Source: Caproicibacter sp047833665
GTDB taxonomy: Bacteria; Bacillota; Clostridia; Oscillospirales; Acutalibacteraceae
Assembly: GCA_047833665.1 (NCBI GenBank)
Contig: CP181261.1
Span: 1,488,001-1,552,000, forward strand
Direction: 5' to 3'
Length of the DNA stretch: 64,000 nucleotides
The number at the start of each line of letters is the position of its first letter. Position 1 is the stretch's first letter. The position numbers and the translations under genes are program-made. The notes under the pieces are model-generated. The model searched no databases. It saw only the letters and a program-made list of their open reading frames with translations, and was not told where the DNA came from. This document shows positions 9,228 to 17,427 of this stretch, piece after piece.

Positions 9228-9566
9228 GTGACCAAAGAAGAGATGCTTAATAAAGTCAAAGAGAATCTTGGTATTTCGGATGATTTCAAGGACCCGATGA
9301 TATCAGATGTTATCCAAGATGTCATGAACTACTGCAATCTAACAGAATTGCCGGAAACCTTAGAGCCCTTCATCCGGAAGAAAGTCCAGACTATAATCCT
9401 TTATGAAAAAGAAGTAGGTACCGAAGCTGTGTTTGATGTGAAGTCTATTAAAGAGGGGGACACCTCTATAACCTACAACACCGATGAAGTCTCCAGAGAA
9501 ACTATTTACGGTCTTTCCGACAAAGACAAACAGGTCTTAATGCAGTATCGGAGGATGCGGCGATGA
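9228..9566 (+). CDS. Head-tail connector protein (gp15/YqbG-like)
   Basis: 112 residues, GTG start. Helical connector sequence (MTKEEMLNKVKENLGI, then LEPFIRKKVQTIILYEKEVG), in the expected place between capsid and head-closure genes. It should dock beneath the portal. Its end overlaps the next start by 4 bp. Confidence 0.78.
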   Translation: MTKEEMLNKVKENLGISDDFKDPMISDVIQDVMNYCNLTELPETLEPFIRKKVQTIILYEKEVGTEAVFDVKSIKEGDTSITYNTDEVSRETIYGLSDKDKQVLMQYRRMRR

Positions 9567-9901
9567 GTGTATTACAAAGACTGTGGAAAGACAGAATGGA
9601 TATTTATAGATGGGTTGAGGTAGTAGAGGGAGGTATAACAAAACAGAAAAAAAAACTTATGTATAGTGGCATAAAATGCCACTATAGTAAAGGATCATTG
9701 GCTGATATAGGTAATAGTGATGGCGTACCAAGGCTAATTAATTCTTATACTCTGTTTTGTAGCTTGGATACAGATTTACAAGAAGGTGACAAAGTTGTTG
9801 TAACTCAAAGAAGTGGAAGACAGATAACTCTTACAGTAGGTGAGGGATTTTCTTACAGCACACACCAGGAGTTCTCAGTAAAGAGAGAGGACACAGTATG
9901 A
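9563..9901 (+). CDS. Head closure protein (XkdH-like)
   Basis: 112 residues. It begins LQRLWKDRMDIYRW, typical of head-closure/stopper proteins where an N-terminal strand names a coupling domain, and ends in a beta-rich domain. Overlaps both neighbours by 4 bp, indicating coupled translation. It plugs the portal after packaging. Confidence 0.78.
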   Translation: MSVLQRLWKDRMDIYRWVEVVEGGITKQKKKLMYSGIKCHYSKGSLADIGNSDGVPRLINSYTLFCSLDTDLQEGDKVVVTQRSGRQITLTVGEGFSYSTHQEFSVKREDTV

Positions 9902-10311
9902 GCAGTAATTATCGCAGGAATAAGGCATTTATAGATAAGTATAGGAAAGAGCTCCGGGCCATGCTGAATGATATATCTGAAATTGATAAGAAGGTACTTA
10001 ATAAGTCGGTAAATGTCGGTGCTGCATATGCAAGACGGAATACTCCAGTAGATACAGGTTTTATGCGTAGAAGTTGGCATAGTATGCCTACCAAGAAATC
10101 TTCAAAGGGCGTAGAAAAGGAATTAACCAATTCGGCAGATTATAGCAGCTTCGTGAACTATGGACATAGACTAGTTAGTAGCAAAGGCGAAACTATTGGT
10201 TGGGTAAAAGGCAAGTTTATATTAGAAAAGGCTATACATAGAGTTGATAAGGCGCTTGTAAGAGAATTTAAAAAAGAAGTGGAGAGGGTGAACAGAGAAC
10301 ATGATAAATGA
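9898..10311 (+). CDS. HK97 gp10-like tail component (XkdI-like)
   Basis: 137 residues, very basic, with the family signature of RRNTPVDTGFMRRSW followed by a YSSFVNYGHR segment. Members help join the head to the tail. Overlaps the previous gene by 4 bp and the next by 11 bp. Confidence 0.82.
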   Translation: MSSNYRRNKAFIDKYRKELRAMLNDISEIDKKVLNKSVNVGAAYARRNTPVDTGFMRRSWHSMPTKKSSKGVEKELTNSADYSSFVNYGHRLVSSKGETIGWVKGKFILEKAIHRVDKALVREFKKEVERVNREHDK

Positions 10312-10708
10312 TGTTAAACAAGCTATTGTAAATAAGCTATTAGAGCTGTATCCGACTTATACGATTTATGATGAAGATGTCCCTCAAAACTTCAAAAAGC
10401 CTTCATTTCTAGTTACCATGATTGAACAGAACTACGGAAAAAGACTCAATAATAAATACAATAGCACCATTGCCTTTGATGTAGCCTATTTCAGCGATAA
10501 AGGGAAAAATGAGATAAAATCCGATTGCCAGGCGGTACAAGTGAACCTGCTCCGGACTCTTAATACATTGGACACTTTTAGAGTGCAGAATTTACAAGCT
10601 AATATAACTGACAATGTGTTACATATAACCTTTGATGTAAGTTATTCAGAGATTAAGACAAAAGAATTTTCAAAAATGCAAAAACAAACCACAAATACGA
10701 ATATATAA
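10301..10708 (+). CDS. Tail terminator protein (XkdJ-like)
   Basis: 135 residues. The stretch LYPTYTIYDEDVPQNFKKPSF is typical of the tail terminator family in PBSX-like phages. It caps the tail tube at the head-proximal end and lies just before the sheath gene, as expected. Confidence 0.75.
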   Translation: MINDVKQAIVNKLLELYPTYTIYDEDVPQNFKKPSFLVTMIEQNYGKRLNNKYNSTIAFDVAYFSDKGKNEIKSDCQAVQVNLLRTLNTLDTFRVQNLQANITDNVLHITFDVSYSEIKTKEFSKMQKQTTNTNI

Positions 10709-10720
10709 AGGAGTGATAAC

Positions 10721-11761
10721 ATGGCAGGAACGTGGACCAGTCAAAATAAGATTTTGCCTGGGGCGTACATTAACTTTTTAACTAATGCCCCTTTGTCTAT
10801 CACTGTAGGCGATAGGGGTATTGTTGTATTGTTGCAGGAGATGAGTGTAGGCACAGCAGGACAGATGTATCGTATTACTGCAACGGACCAAAACGAGTAT
10901 CCAGAAGGTGTGACTGATGATGATAAATTACTTGTAAATGAAGCTCTAAAGGGGGCACAGACGGTGCTCGTATACAACCTAGGGCAAGAGCATACAGGCA
11001 TCACAGAGGCATTAGAAAAGCTCAAAACAGAGGTATTTAATACATTATGCTATCCATATGACGGGATAGAATACGAATCAAACAAACAAGAAATTGCTAC
11101 ATGGATAGAAGCTATGCGAGATGATGAAGGCGTTAAAATCCAAGCTGTACTAGCTAATCATAAAGCAGATAGCGAAGCTATCATTAATGTAACTCAAGGG
11201 GTAAAACTTGCAGATGGGGCAGAATTGACACCTGCACAATGTACCGCATGGGTGGCAGGCGTTACAGCAGGAGCCAATATAAATCAATCCAATACTGGCC
11301 GTAAATATGTAGGTGCTATTGATGTAGTACCTAGGTTGACCAAAACTGAAATGGAAACTGCTATTGAAAATGGAGAATTTATATTCAAAGTTGATACTGC
11401 TCAAAATGTTACTGCAGTATATGATATAAATTCCCTTACCACTATTACTCCAGAAAAAGGCAAACAGTTTACTAAGAACAGGCTAATCAGGACCATAGAC
11501 GGCATTAACAATGATATAACGACCATATTCGAATCAAATTATGTAGGAAAAGTAAATAACAATGATGACGGCCGGTCTTTACTGCGAGCCACTCTGATAG
11601 AATACTTCAACGAGCTTCAAAGGTTAAATGCTATTCAAAATTTTGCTCCTGAAGATGTAACAGTATCACCCGGAAATGATAGCGATGCAGTAGTTATTGA
11701 TTGCTACATCCAGCCGGTAGACAGCGTCGAAAAAATCTATATCACAGTGAACTTATCATAA
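10721..11761 (+). CDS. Contractile tail sheath protein (XkdK-like)
   Basis: 346 residues. Starts AGTWTSQNKILPGAYINF, the sheath N-terminus, and ends with the conserved VDSVEKIYITVNL strand. Presence of this gene defines the phage as contractile (myovirus type). Ribosome site AAGGAG. It polymerises around the tube and contracts on infection. Confidence 0.95.
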   Translation: MAGTWTSQNKILPGAYINFLTNAPLSITVGDRGIVVLLQEMSVGTAGQMYRITATDQNEYPEGVTDDDKLLVNEALKGAQTVLVYNLGQEHTGITEALEKLKTEVFNTLCYPYDGIEYESNKQEIATWIEAMRDDEGVKIQAVLANHKADSEAIINVTQGVKLADGAELTPAQCTAWVAGVTAGANINQSNTGRKYVGAIDVVPRLTKTEMETAIENGEFIFKVDTAQNVTAVYDINSLTTITPEKGKQFTKNRLIRTIDGINNDITTIFESNYVGKVNNNDDGRSLLRATLIEYFNELQRLNAIQNFAPEDVTVSPGNDSDAVVIDCYIQPVDSVEKIYITVNLS

Positions 11762-11774
11762 AGGAGGTTAGAAC

Positions 11775-12251
11775 ATGGCTGAAAATTATACTAGATTAGC
11801 TGATACTATCTCCTCTCATGAAGGAAAAGCGTATATAACCATAGACGGGCAAAACAGAGAGCTATTCGAGGTATCTAGCCTAACAGCACAGATAGATTAC
11901 ATCGTACAGGAAAGACGTATGCTAGGACATAGAATGACTCAACACAAAATAGTTGGAGCTACTGGAACAGGCTCTATGACGATATATTTCATGAATAGTG
12001 AAATGTTGAATCAAGCAATTCAATATTTGAGAACTGGCCAATACAGAGGATTGAAACTGCAGATAAAAAGCGAAGATCCGCAAAGTACCGTTGGGAAACA
12101 GGAAGTAGTGCTGTCAAATGTCATTCTAGCCTCTGTTCCCGCTGCTATACTTGACGACCAGTCAGATGATCCAATTACCTTTGATACTGATTTTACTTTT
12201 GATGACATTGAGAATCTTGAAAGCTTTCAATTACCGGAGAATTACAGATAA
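11775..12251 (+). CDS. Tail tube protein (XkdM-like)
   Basis: 158 residues, 13 bp behind the sheath gene with AAGGAGG. The sequence (ISSHEGKAYITIDGQNRELF, then GHRMTQHKIVGATGTGSMTI) is that of XkdM-type tube proteins. It forms the inner tube through which DNA passes. Confidence 0.92.
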   Translation: MAENYTRLADTISSHEGKAYITIDGQNRELFEVSSLTAQIDYIVQERRMLGHRMTQHKIVGATGTGSMTIYFMNSEMLNQAIQYLRTGQYRGLKLQIKSEDPQSTVGKQEVVLSNVILASVPAAILDDQSDDPITFDTDFTFDDIENLESFQLPENYR

Positions 12252-12259
12252 TACAAACG

Positions 12260-12320
12260 CCCCTTGCAAATATATACCATGTTTTGTAAAATGTAGTTGG
12301 TAAATAATATTTACAAGGGG
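12260..12320 (+). promoter_or_regulatory. Promoter nested in a ribosome-site-occluding hairpin
   Basis: Two 14-nt arms (12260-12273 and 12307-12320) are inverted repeats with one mismatch, and the right arm contains the AAGGGG ribosome site of the next gene. Between them a promoter can be read: TTGCAA (12264-12269), 17 bp, TAAAAT (12287-12292). A transcript started there (about 12,299) would lack the left arm and expose the ribosome site, whereas read-through late mRNA would hide it. Confidence 0.55.
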
Positions 12321-12329
12321 GACTATATT

Positions 12330-12671
12330 ATGGTGAATATGGTCATTGCAGGCGATTATAAAGGTGCGGGCATTGCTATGGGTTTTAACTCTTTAACAAT
12401 TTGTAAAGGTTTTAAGCGCATAAAACTTACAAAAGACATAGTGGAGTCATATGAAGTAATGACTGAAGAGCATAGAAAAAGTGCTAAAAGTGGTGTTGCA
12501 AGAGGTTTGATAGGTGGTGCACTGTTAGGCGGTGTTGGTACTATAGCAGGTGCAGTATCGGCAAAAAATAAAGGCACATATCAAGTGGCTGTTTATTTCA
12601 AGGACGGAAAAAAGAGTTTGTTGCAATTAGATGATAAAGCTTACAAAATATTAATAAAAACATTATTTTAA
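12330..12671 (+). CDS. Cargo (moron) gene: small protein with glycine-zipper segment
   Basis: 113 residues from ATG 12330 (an upstream in-frame start at 12297 lies inside the hairpin and is less likely). N- and C-terminal parts look like a small beta-domain (IKLTKDIVESYEVMTEEH; YQVAVYFKDGKKSLLQL); the centre is glycine/alanine-rich (GVARGLIGGALLGGVG) and may insert into membrane. It interrupts the usual tube-chaperone order, with its own promoter and a strong terminator, so it is a phage-borne accessory gene, perhaps expressed in the lysogen. Function unknown. Confidence 0.75.
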   Translation: MVNMVIAGDYKGAGIAMGFNSLTICKGFKRIKLTKDIVESYEVMTEEHRKSAKSGVARGLIGGALLGGVGTIAGAVSAKNKGTYQVAVYFKDGKKSLLQLDDKAYKILIKTLF

Positions 12672-12699
12672 GCACCTGCTTAAGCAGGTGCTTTTTTAT
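12671..12699 (+). terminator. Strong terminator closing the cargo gene
   Basis: Perfect 10-bp stem AGCACCTGCT / AGCAGGTGCT around a TA loop and T7 directly after the stop codon. Confidence 0.85.
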
Positions 12700-12722
12700 T
12701 ACTTAAAAAAGGAGTGGATAAC

Positions 12723-13127
12723 ATGAGTTCATTAAAAGCATTTTTAAATCCAATAAAAGTAGAGAATAAAGAGGTGATTATCTCTAATCGATTCCAGGAA
12801 AATGGTAAACCTGTTCCTTTTATAATTAGGCCTATTACCCAAAAAGAAAACGAACAACTGATAAAAAAATATACAAAACGAGACAAGAAAGGAAACGAAA
12901 CATTTGATAGAACAGGCTATATTCACGAGTTAACAGCGAGGGCTGTTGTATTTCCTGATTTAAAAAATGCCGAACTGCAAAAGGCATATGGTGTATTAGG
13001 AGAGGTAGAACTTCTCAAAACAATGCTGTATGCTGGTGAATTTGCAGAGCTTGGCCAAGCAGTACAAGAACTTTCTGGATTAGAAACAGATATAAATGAG
13101 GAGATTGAAGAAGTAAAAAACGGATAA
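12723..13127 (+). CDS. Tail assembly chaperone G (XkdN-like), short form
   Basis: 134 residues from ATG 12723 (AAAGGAG upstream). It has the tail assembly chaperone signature (PFIIRPITQKENEQLIKKYT, then ELTARAVVFPDLKNAELQ). The last codons read GTA AAA AAC GGA TAA and contain the slippery heptamer A-AAA-AAC (13115-13121). In most long-tailed phages such a site makes a minority longer GT product, which guides tape measure folding and tail length. Confidence 0.88.
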   Translation: MSSLKAFLNPIKVENKEVIISNRFQENGKPVPFIIRPITQKENEQLIKKYTKRDKKGNETFDRTGYIHELTARAVVFPDLKNAELQKAYGVLGEVELLKTMLYAGEFAELGQAVQELSGLETDINEEIEEVKNG

Positions 13128-13327
13128 AACAGGGCGATGCTGAATTTAACTTAGCTCACTTTGCCCTGCAAAAACTTCATATTTTGCCTTCTACCCTGGT
13201 AGAAATGAGCGATCGGGAGAAGGCCTTTATTTATGCCAGTATACAATTGCGCATAGAAGATGAGAAAAAAGAAGCAAACAAACTTAAGGCAGCCAGGAGA
13301 GCACGCCCGAGAAGGAGGCGACGATAA
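13121..13327 (+). CDS. T extension of the tail chaperone, made by -1 frameshift
   Basis: After slipping at A-AAA-AAC, translation would continue from base 13121 as CGG ATA AAA CAG for 68 codons to TAA 13325-13327, one base before the tape measure start. The extension includes LAHFALQKLHILPSTLVEM and a very basic C-terminus (RARPRRRRR). The fusion would be 201 residues. It has no start of its own with a ribosome site, so it is easily missed. Gene order and slippery site match the G/GT arrangement in other phages. Confidence 0.82.
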   Translation, partial: RIKQGDAEFNLAHFALQKLHILPSTLVEMSDREKAFIYASIQLRIEDEKKEANKLKAARRARPRRRRR

Positions 13328-15181
13328 TTGGCCACATTAAAAGCAATGTTTAAGCTGTTTGATGGGTATTCGAGGACCATCAGCACAATAAATAAGAAAA
13401 CTGATGAAGCAACTAATAAAATACTACGTGCCAGCGGAGTAACAGACGAATTCAATGATAAACTAAAAAATATGGGAGCAAGTGCAAACGTAGCAAATAG
13501 TGGATTAGGCAAATTTATAAGCCTTGCCGCTACGATAGCCGGTGCAATTAAAGGAATAAATCTTATAGACGAATATACAAATACTGCTGCTAGACTCGAT
13601 TTAATTAATGATGGCCTCCAAGACCAAGCAGAACTGCAAGAGAAGATATTTGCTGCTGCCAATAGGTCACGTGGAGCATATAGCAATATGGCAAACGCAA
13701 TAGCCAAGATGGGGTTATTAGCCGGAGAGGCCTTTACATCCAATGATGAGCTAATAGCCTTCACAGAATTACTTCAAAAGAGCTTTAAAGTGGGTGGAGC
13801 AAGTGCATCAGAGCAAGCTTCAGCCATGTTACAATTAACTCAAGCCATGGCTGCAGGAAGGCTACAAGGTGATGAGTTCCGCTCAATCATGGAAAATGCT
13901 CCAATGATAGCAGATGCAATCGCCAAATATATGGGGAAAACAAAGGGCGAACTAAAGGAGATGTCAGCACAAGGAATTATCACAGCAGACGTCATTAAAA
14001 ATGCTATGTTCATGGCCGCAGGTGATATTAATGATGCATTTAGAGAAATGCCTATGACATTTGCAGATATATGGAATCGGATTAAGAATGCTGGAACACA
14101 GGCATTCTCAGGTGTTATGGTAAGCATAAACAAGCTGATTAATACTGAGGGTTTTCAAAAGTTTATTAATGGTATAACGATTGGATTTGAATTTGCGGCT
14201 AAAGCAGTGGATTGGCTTGTTAATGCGATTGCAACTGGCTGGGATACAATAGGCCCCATACTCGGGATAATTGGTGGTGTGTTGTTGGTAGCTATAATTA
14301 CTAAGCTATGGGCTATGATTCCTCCGTTGATTGCTCAGGCAGGAGCATGGTTGGCAGTCTATTGGCCTTTATTGCTAATTATTGGAGTGATTGCTTTGGT
14401 GATTTCTGCAGCAAGGCAGTTAGGCGCAACATGGGAACAGATAATAGGCTTTGTAGGCGGAGTTTTAGGAGTATTTGTCACATACTTTTATAATGGTTTT
14501 GTCTATATATGGAATGCAGTAGCAGCCTTTGTTAATTTCTTTGGTAATGTGTTTAAAAATCCGGTAGCCTCTGTGCAGGCACTGTTTTATGATTTGATGG
14601 TTAATGTATTAGGGTTTATTGAGACTATGGCTAGAGGGATTGAAGCTTTATTAAATAAGATCCCAGGTATAGAAATAAACATCACGAGCGGAATAACTAA
14701 TTTAAGAGATAAGTTTGCTGCTAAGTCAGCTACAATAAAAGATGAAAATGATTTAGTAGAATTCGTTCAATCAAAGGAATTCATGGACTACTCGGAAGGG
14801 TTTGCAAAAGGTAGAGATTTCGGTAAAAACTTGTATACAAATATAAGTGATAAATTAGGAAGCTTAACTGATACAATGACTGGGCTAGGTGCCGAATTTG
14901 ATATGAGTAATTTTGGCACACCAGCCAATCCTATAACTGTTCAAGGTACCGGATCAGGTGGAAAAGTAGAAGTCGATATGGCAGATGAGGACCTAAAATA
15001 TCTCCGAGATATAGCCCAGAGGGAATATATCAACAAATTCACTACTGCAACACTTGCTCCCAATATCAGCATAAAATTTGGTGATGTGAGGGAGACTGCC
15101 GATGCTGATAAGGTAGCTAAACGGATAAGAAAGATACTTCAGGAAGAAATAGCCATGGCCGCAGAGGGGGTCTACTCATAA
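13328..15181 (+). CDS. Tail tape measure protein
   Basis: 617 residues from TTG 13328 with GGAGG upstream. N-terminal helical region (LKAMFKLFDGYSRTISTINK), then a tape-measure domain (LLAGEAFTSNDELIAFTELL; QLTQAMAAGRLQGDEFRS), and hydrophobic segments at about residues 310-380 that may insert into the host membrane. Short for a tape measure, implying a short tail. It ends by overlapping the XkdP-like gene by one base. Confidence 0.9.
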   Translation: MATLKAMFKLFDGYSRTISTINKKTDEATNKILRASGVTDEFNDKLKNMGASANVANSGLGKFISLAATIAGAIKGINLIDEYTNTAARLDLINDGLQDQAELQEKIFAAANRSRGAYSNMANAIAKMGLLAGEAFTSNDELIAFTELLQKSFKVGGASASEQASAMLQLTQAMAAGRLQGDEFRSIMENAPMIADAIAKYMGKTKGELKEMSAQGIITADVIKNAMFMAAGDINDAFREMPMTFADIWNRIKNAGTQAFSGVMVSINKLINTEGFQKFINGITIGFEFAAKAVDWLVNAIATGWDTIGPILGIIGGVLLVAIITKLWAMIPPLIAQAGAWLAVYWPLLLIIGVIALVISAARQLGATWEQIIGFVGGVLGVFVTYFYNGFVYIWNAVAAFVNFFGNVFKNPVASVQALFYDLMVNVLGFIETMARGIEALLNKIPGIEINITSGITNLRDKFAAKSATIKDENDLVEFVQSKEFMDYSEGFAKGRDFGKNLYTNISDKLGSLTDTMTGLGAEFDMSNFGTPANPITVQGTGSGGKVEVDMADEDLKYLRDIAQREYINKFTTATLAPNISIKFGDVRETADADKVAKRIRKILQEEIAMAAEGVYS

Positions 15182-15846
15182 TGAGTTATGCAGTATTTTT
15201 TGATAAAGATAATGCTACCTATAGACTTCCTACCAATCCAGAACAAATAGAAATATCCAGCGCACAAGCTATAGAAAAGTATGAAATATTAAAACTAGGG
15301 CAAATTGCAGTACCCACGCATATGGAGCTGAAAGAATATACTTTTGAATGTGAATTCCCTCATAATCCGTTACACTATGTTGAAACTTCTGGGGAATTTA
15401 AGGATCCAGATTTTTATATTAATCTATTTCAAAGATGGAGAGATGAAAAAACTCCTGTTAGATTTATTGCATCAAATGGGATTGGTGAGGATATAAATAC
15501 TCTAGTCCTAATCGAAGAACTAACTACCATTGAAAAGGCCGGTGAAGAAGGAGATAAATATGTTTCTTTTAAACTTTTGGAATATAGGGAATTTGGAAAG
15601 AAATCTGTAGTTGTAGTACAGCCTGCAACAAATACTGCAACCGTTAAGAAAGAAGAACCAGCGCCGAAAGTTAACCCAAAATCAAATGGAGTACATGTAG
15701 TTCAATCAGGAGACACCCTTTGGGCTATAGCTAAAAAATATTATGGGAATGGAGCTCAATATACTAAAATATTTAATGCTAATAAAGACAAAATCAAAAA
15801 CCCTAACCTTATATATCCCGGGCAAAAATTAACCATCCCGAGTTAG
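15181..15846 (+). CDS. LysM-containing baseplate hub protein (XkdP-like)
   Basis: 221 residues. N-terminal domain is the XkdP baseplate fold (YRLPTNPEQIEISSAQAIEK); C-terminal LysM domain (HVVQSGDTLWAIAKKYYGNG ... LIYPGQKLTI), which binds peptidoglycan. Stop TAA of the tape measure overlaps its ATG. Confidence 0.9.
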   Translation: MSYAVFFDKDNATYRLPTNPEQIEISSAQAIEKYEILKLGQIAVPTHMELKEYTFECEFPHNPLHYVETSGEFKDPDFYINLFQRWRDEKTPVRFIASNGIGEDINTLVLIEELTTIEKAGEEGDKYVSFKLLEYREFGKKSVVVVQPATNTATVKKEEPAPKVNPKSNGVHVVQSGDTLWAIAKKYYGNGAQYTKIFNANKDKIKNPNLIYPGQKLTIPS

Positions 15847-15857
15847 AGGTGCTGTAT

Positions 15858-16805
15858 ATGGCAAATATGGAATTTTTAGTTGAGATAGATGGTAAGATAT
15901 ACGAAATAAGCGAGCTTGTGAAGTCTGTTTCATGGCATGATGCTCTTAATGACGGATGTAGCAAGCTCGAATTTTCTTATATAGACGATGACCTGGTTAT
16001 CAAAAATGGCAATGTAGTGAGGTTTAAGTATGATGACACTAACATTTTTTATGGTTATGTGTTTAAAGTAAGCAGGAACAAAGGCAAAGAGATAACAGTA
16101 ACGGCTTATGACCAACTAAGATACTGCAAAGCAAAAGATACGATTGTAGTGAAGAACGATACCATTGATAGCCTTGTTCGGAAGATGTGCAATTACTTCA
16201 ACCTCAAAGTAGGCACACTCGCCAGTACTGGCTATAAACTGCCGGTTAGCGTCCAGGACGACAAGACCTGGCTGGATATAATTTACACTGCCATAAGCGA
16301 CACACTGATGAATACAGGAAAATGGTATTGCTTAAGGGATGAATTCGGCAGTATAGCGGTCAGAGATTTGCAAGACTTACAGCTTGACCTTGTGCTTGGT
16401 GATGAGAGTTTGGCTTATGATTACAAATACGAAAAATCGATTGACGACAATTTTTATAACCAAATAAAGATAGTTTCTGACAACGAAACTACCGGCAAAA
16501 GAGACGTCTATATCACTAAGGACAGTGGCTCCATAGCTAAATATGGCCTCCTGCAGTATTTTGAGGTGCTTGATAAAAATGCCAATCCCTCACAAGCCAA
16601 GTCGAAGGCCGATACACTCCTGAAGCTTTATAACAGGGAAGTTGAAACCTTGGAGCTGGACTGCCTTGGTGATGTGAGAGTAAGAGCGGGAACGAGCTTT
16701 TACGGACAAATTGAGGACATTCAATTAAATAGAAGGCTTATTGTGAGGTCAGTTACTCATAAGTTTATCCCGGTTCACACCATGAACCTGGAGGTGATGT
16801 TATGA
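15858..16805 (+). CDS. Baseplate hub/tail protein (XkdQ-like)
   Basis: 315 residues; ATG 15858 fits AGAGGTG better than GTG 15849. It has the gpD-like hub architecture of XkdQ (FLVEIDGKIYEISELV; ITVTAYDQLRYCKAKDT; LRDEFGSIAVRDL). It probably forms the central spike hub with XkdP and XkdR. The next gene overlaps it by 4 bp. Confidence 0.9.
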   Translation: MANMEFLVEIDGKIYEISELVKSVSWHDALNDGCSKLEFSYIDDDLVIKNGNVVRFKYDDTNIFYGYVFKVSRNKGKEITVTAYDQLRYCKAKDTIVVKNDTIDSLVRKMCNYFNLKVGTLASTGYKLPVSVQDDKTWLDIIYTAISDTLMNTGKWYCLRDEFGSIAVRDLQDLQLDLVLGDESLAYDYKYEKSIDDNFYNQIKIVSDNETTGKRDVYITKDSGSIAKYGLLQYFEVLDKNANPSQAKSKADTLLKLYNREVETLELDCLGDVRVRAGTSFYGQIEDIQLNRRLIVRSVTHKFIPVHTMNLEVML

Positions 16806-17035
16806 TCAATGAGATAAAGGCCATAATCCAAAATTACCTCAACAATGCCAAACTATGCCGGTTTATGATAGGCACGGTAACAAGTGACGGAATTAAGGTA
16901 AGCGATAAGCTCATTATACCTAATGAACTTATAGTAGGTAATCTTAAGAAAAATCTAAGCGTTGGCCAAAAAGTGAGGCTCCTACGAAATCATGGTGGCC
17001 AGCAGTTTTACATTTTGGAGGTGATAGATGAGTGA
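16802..17035 (+). CDS. XkdR-like baseplate protein (DUF2577)
   Basis: 77 residues; an OB-like small domain (CRFMIGTVTSDGIKVSDKLI; SVGQKVRLLRNHGGQQFYIL). Overlaps both neighbours by 4 bp, as in PBSX. Confidence 0.85.
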   Translation: MINEIKAIIQNYLNNAKLCRFMIGTVTSDGIKVSDKLIIPNELIVGNLKKNLSVGQKVRLLRNHGGQQFYILEVIDE

Positions 17036-17427
17036 TACCTCAAAGCAATATAGATGTTGAATTAGCTTTAGATGAAACTACAGAAACTAGTAGGACATAT
17101 AAAATTGTTGGCGATAGGATTCAAGGCTATACAGATGGCATTGATGCCCTCAAGCAAGCTATATATAAGGTGCTGAATACTGAAAGGTATGAGTATCCAA
17201 TATATAGCTTTAATTATGGCATCGAGCTTGAAAGTTTGCTAGGTAAAGACCCTATTTATGTCCAGATAGAGTTAAAACGCCGCATTCGGGAATGTCTCCT
17301 ACAAGATGATAGGATCACCGAAGTAGACAATTTCAGGTTTGAGGTTGCCGGCGACACAATAAAGTGCACCTTCGATGTTCATAGTACATTTGGCAATTTC
17401 ACAGCCTCCAGGGAGGTGAACATTTAG
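17032..17427 (+). CDS. XkdS-like baseplate protein (DUF2634)
   Basis: 131 residues, GTG start. Gp25-like wedge component: SRTYKIVGDRIQGYTDGIDA followed by YEYPIYSFNYGIELESLLGK. Related to T4 gp25, which starts sheath assembly at the baseplate. Confidence 0.88.
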   Translation: MIPQSNIDVELALDETTETSRTYKIVGDRIQGYTDGIDALKQAIYKVLNTERYEYPIYSFNYGIELESLLGKDPIYVQIELKRRIRECLLQDDRITEVDNFRFEVAGDTIKCTFDVHSTFGNFTASREVNI

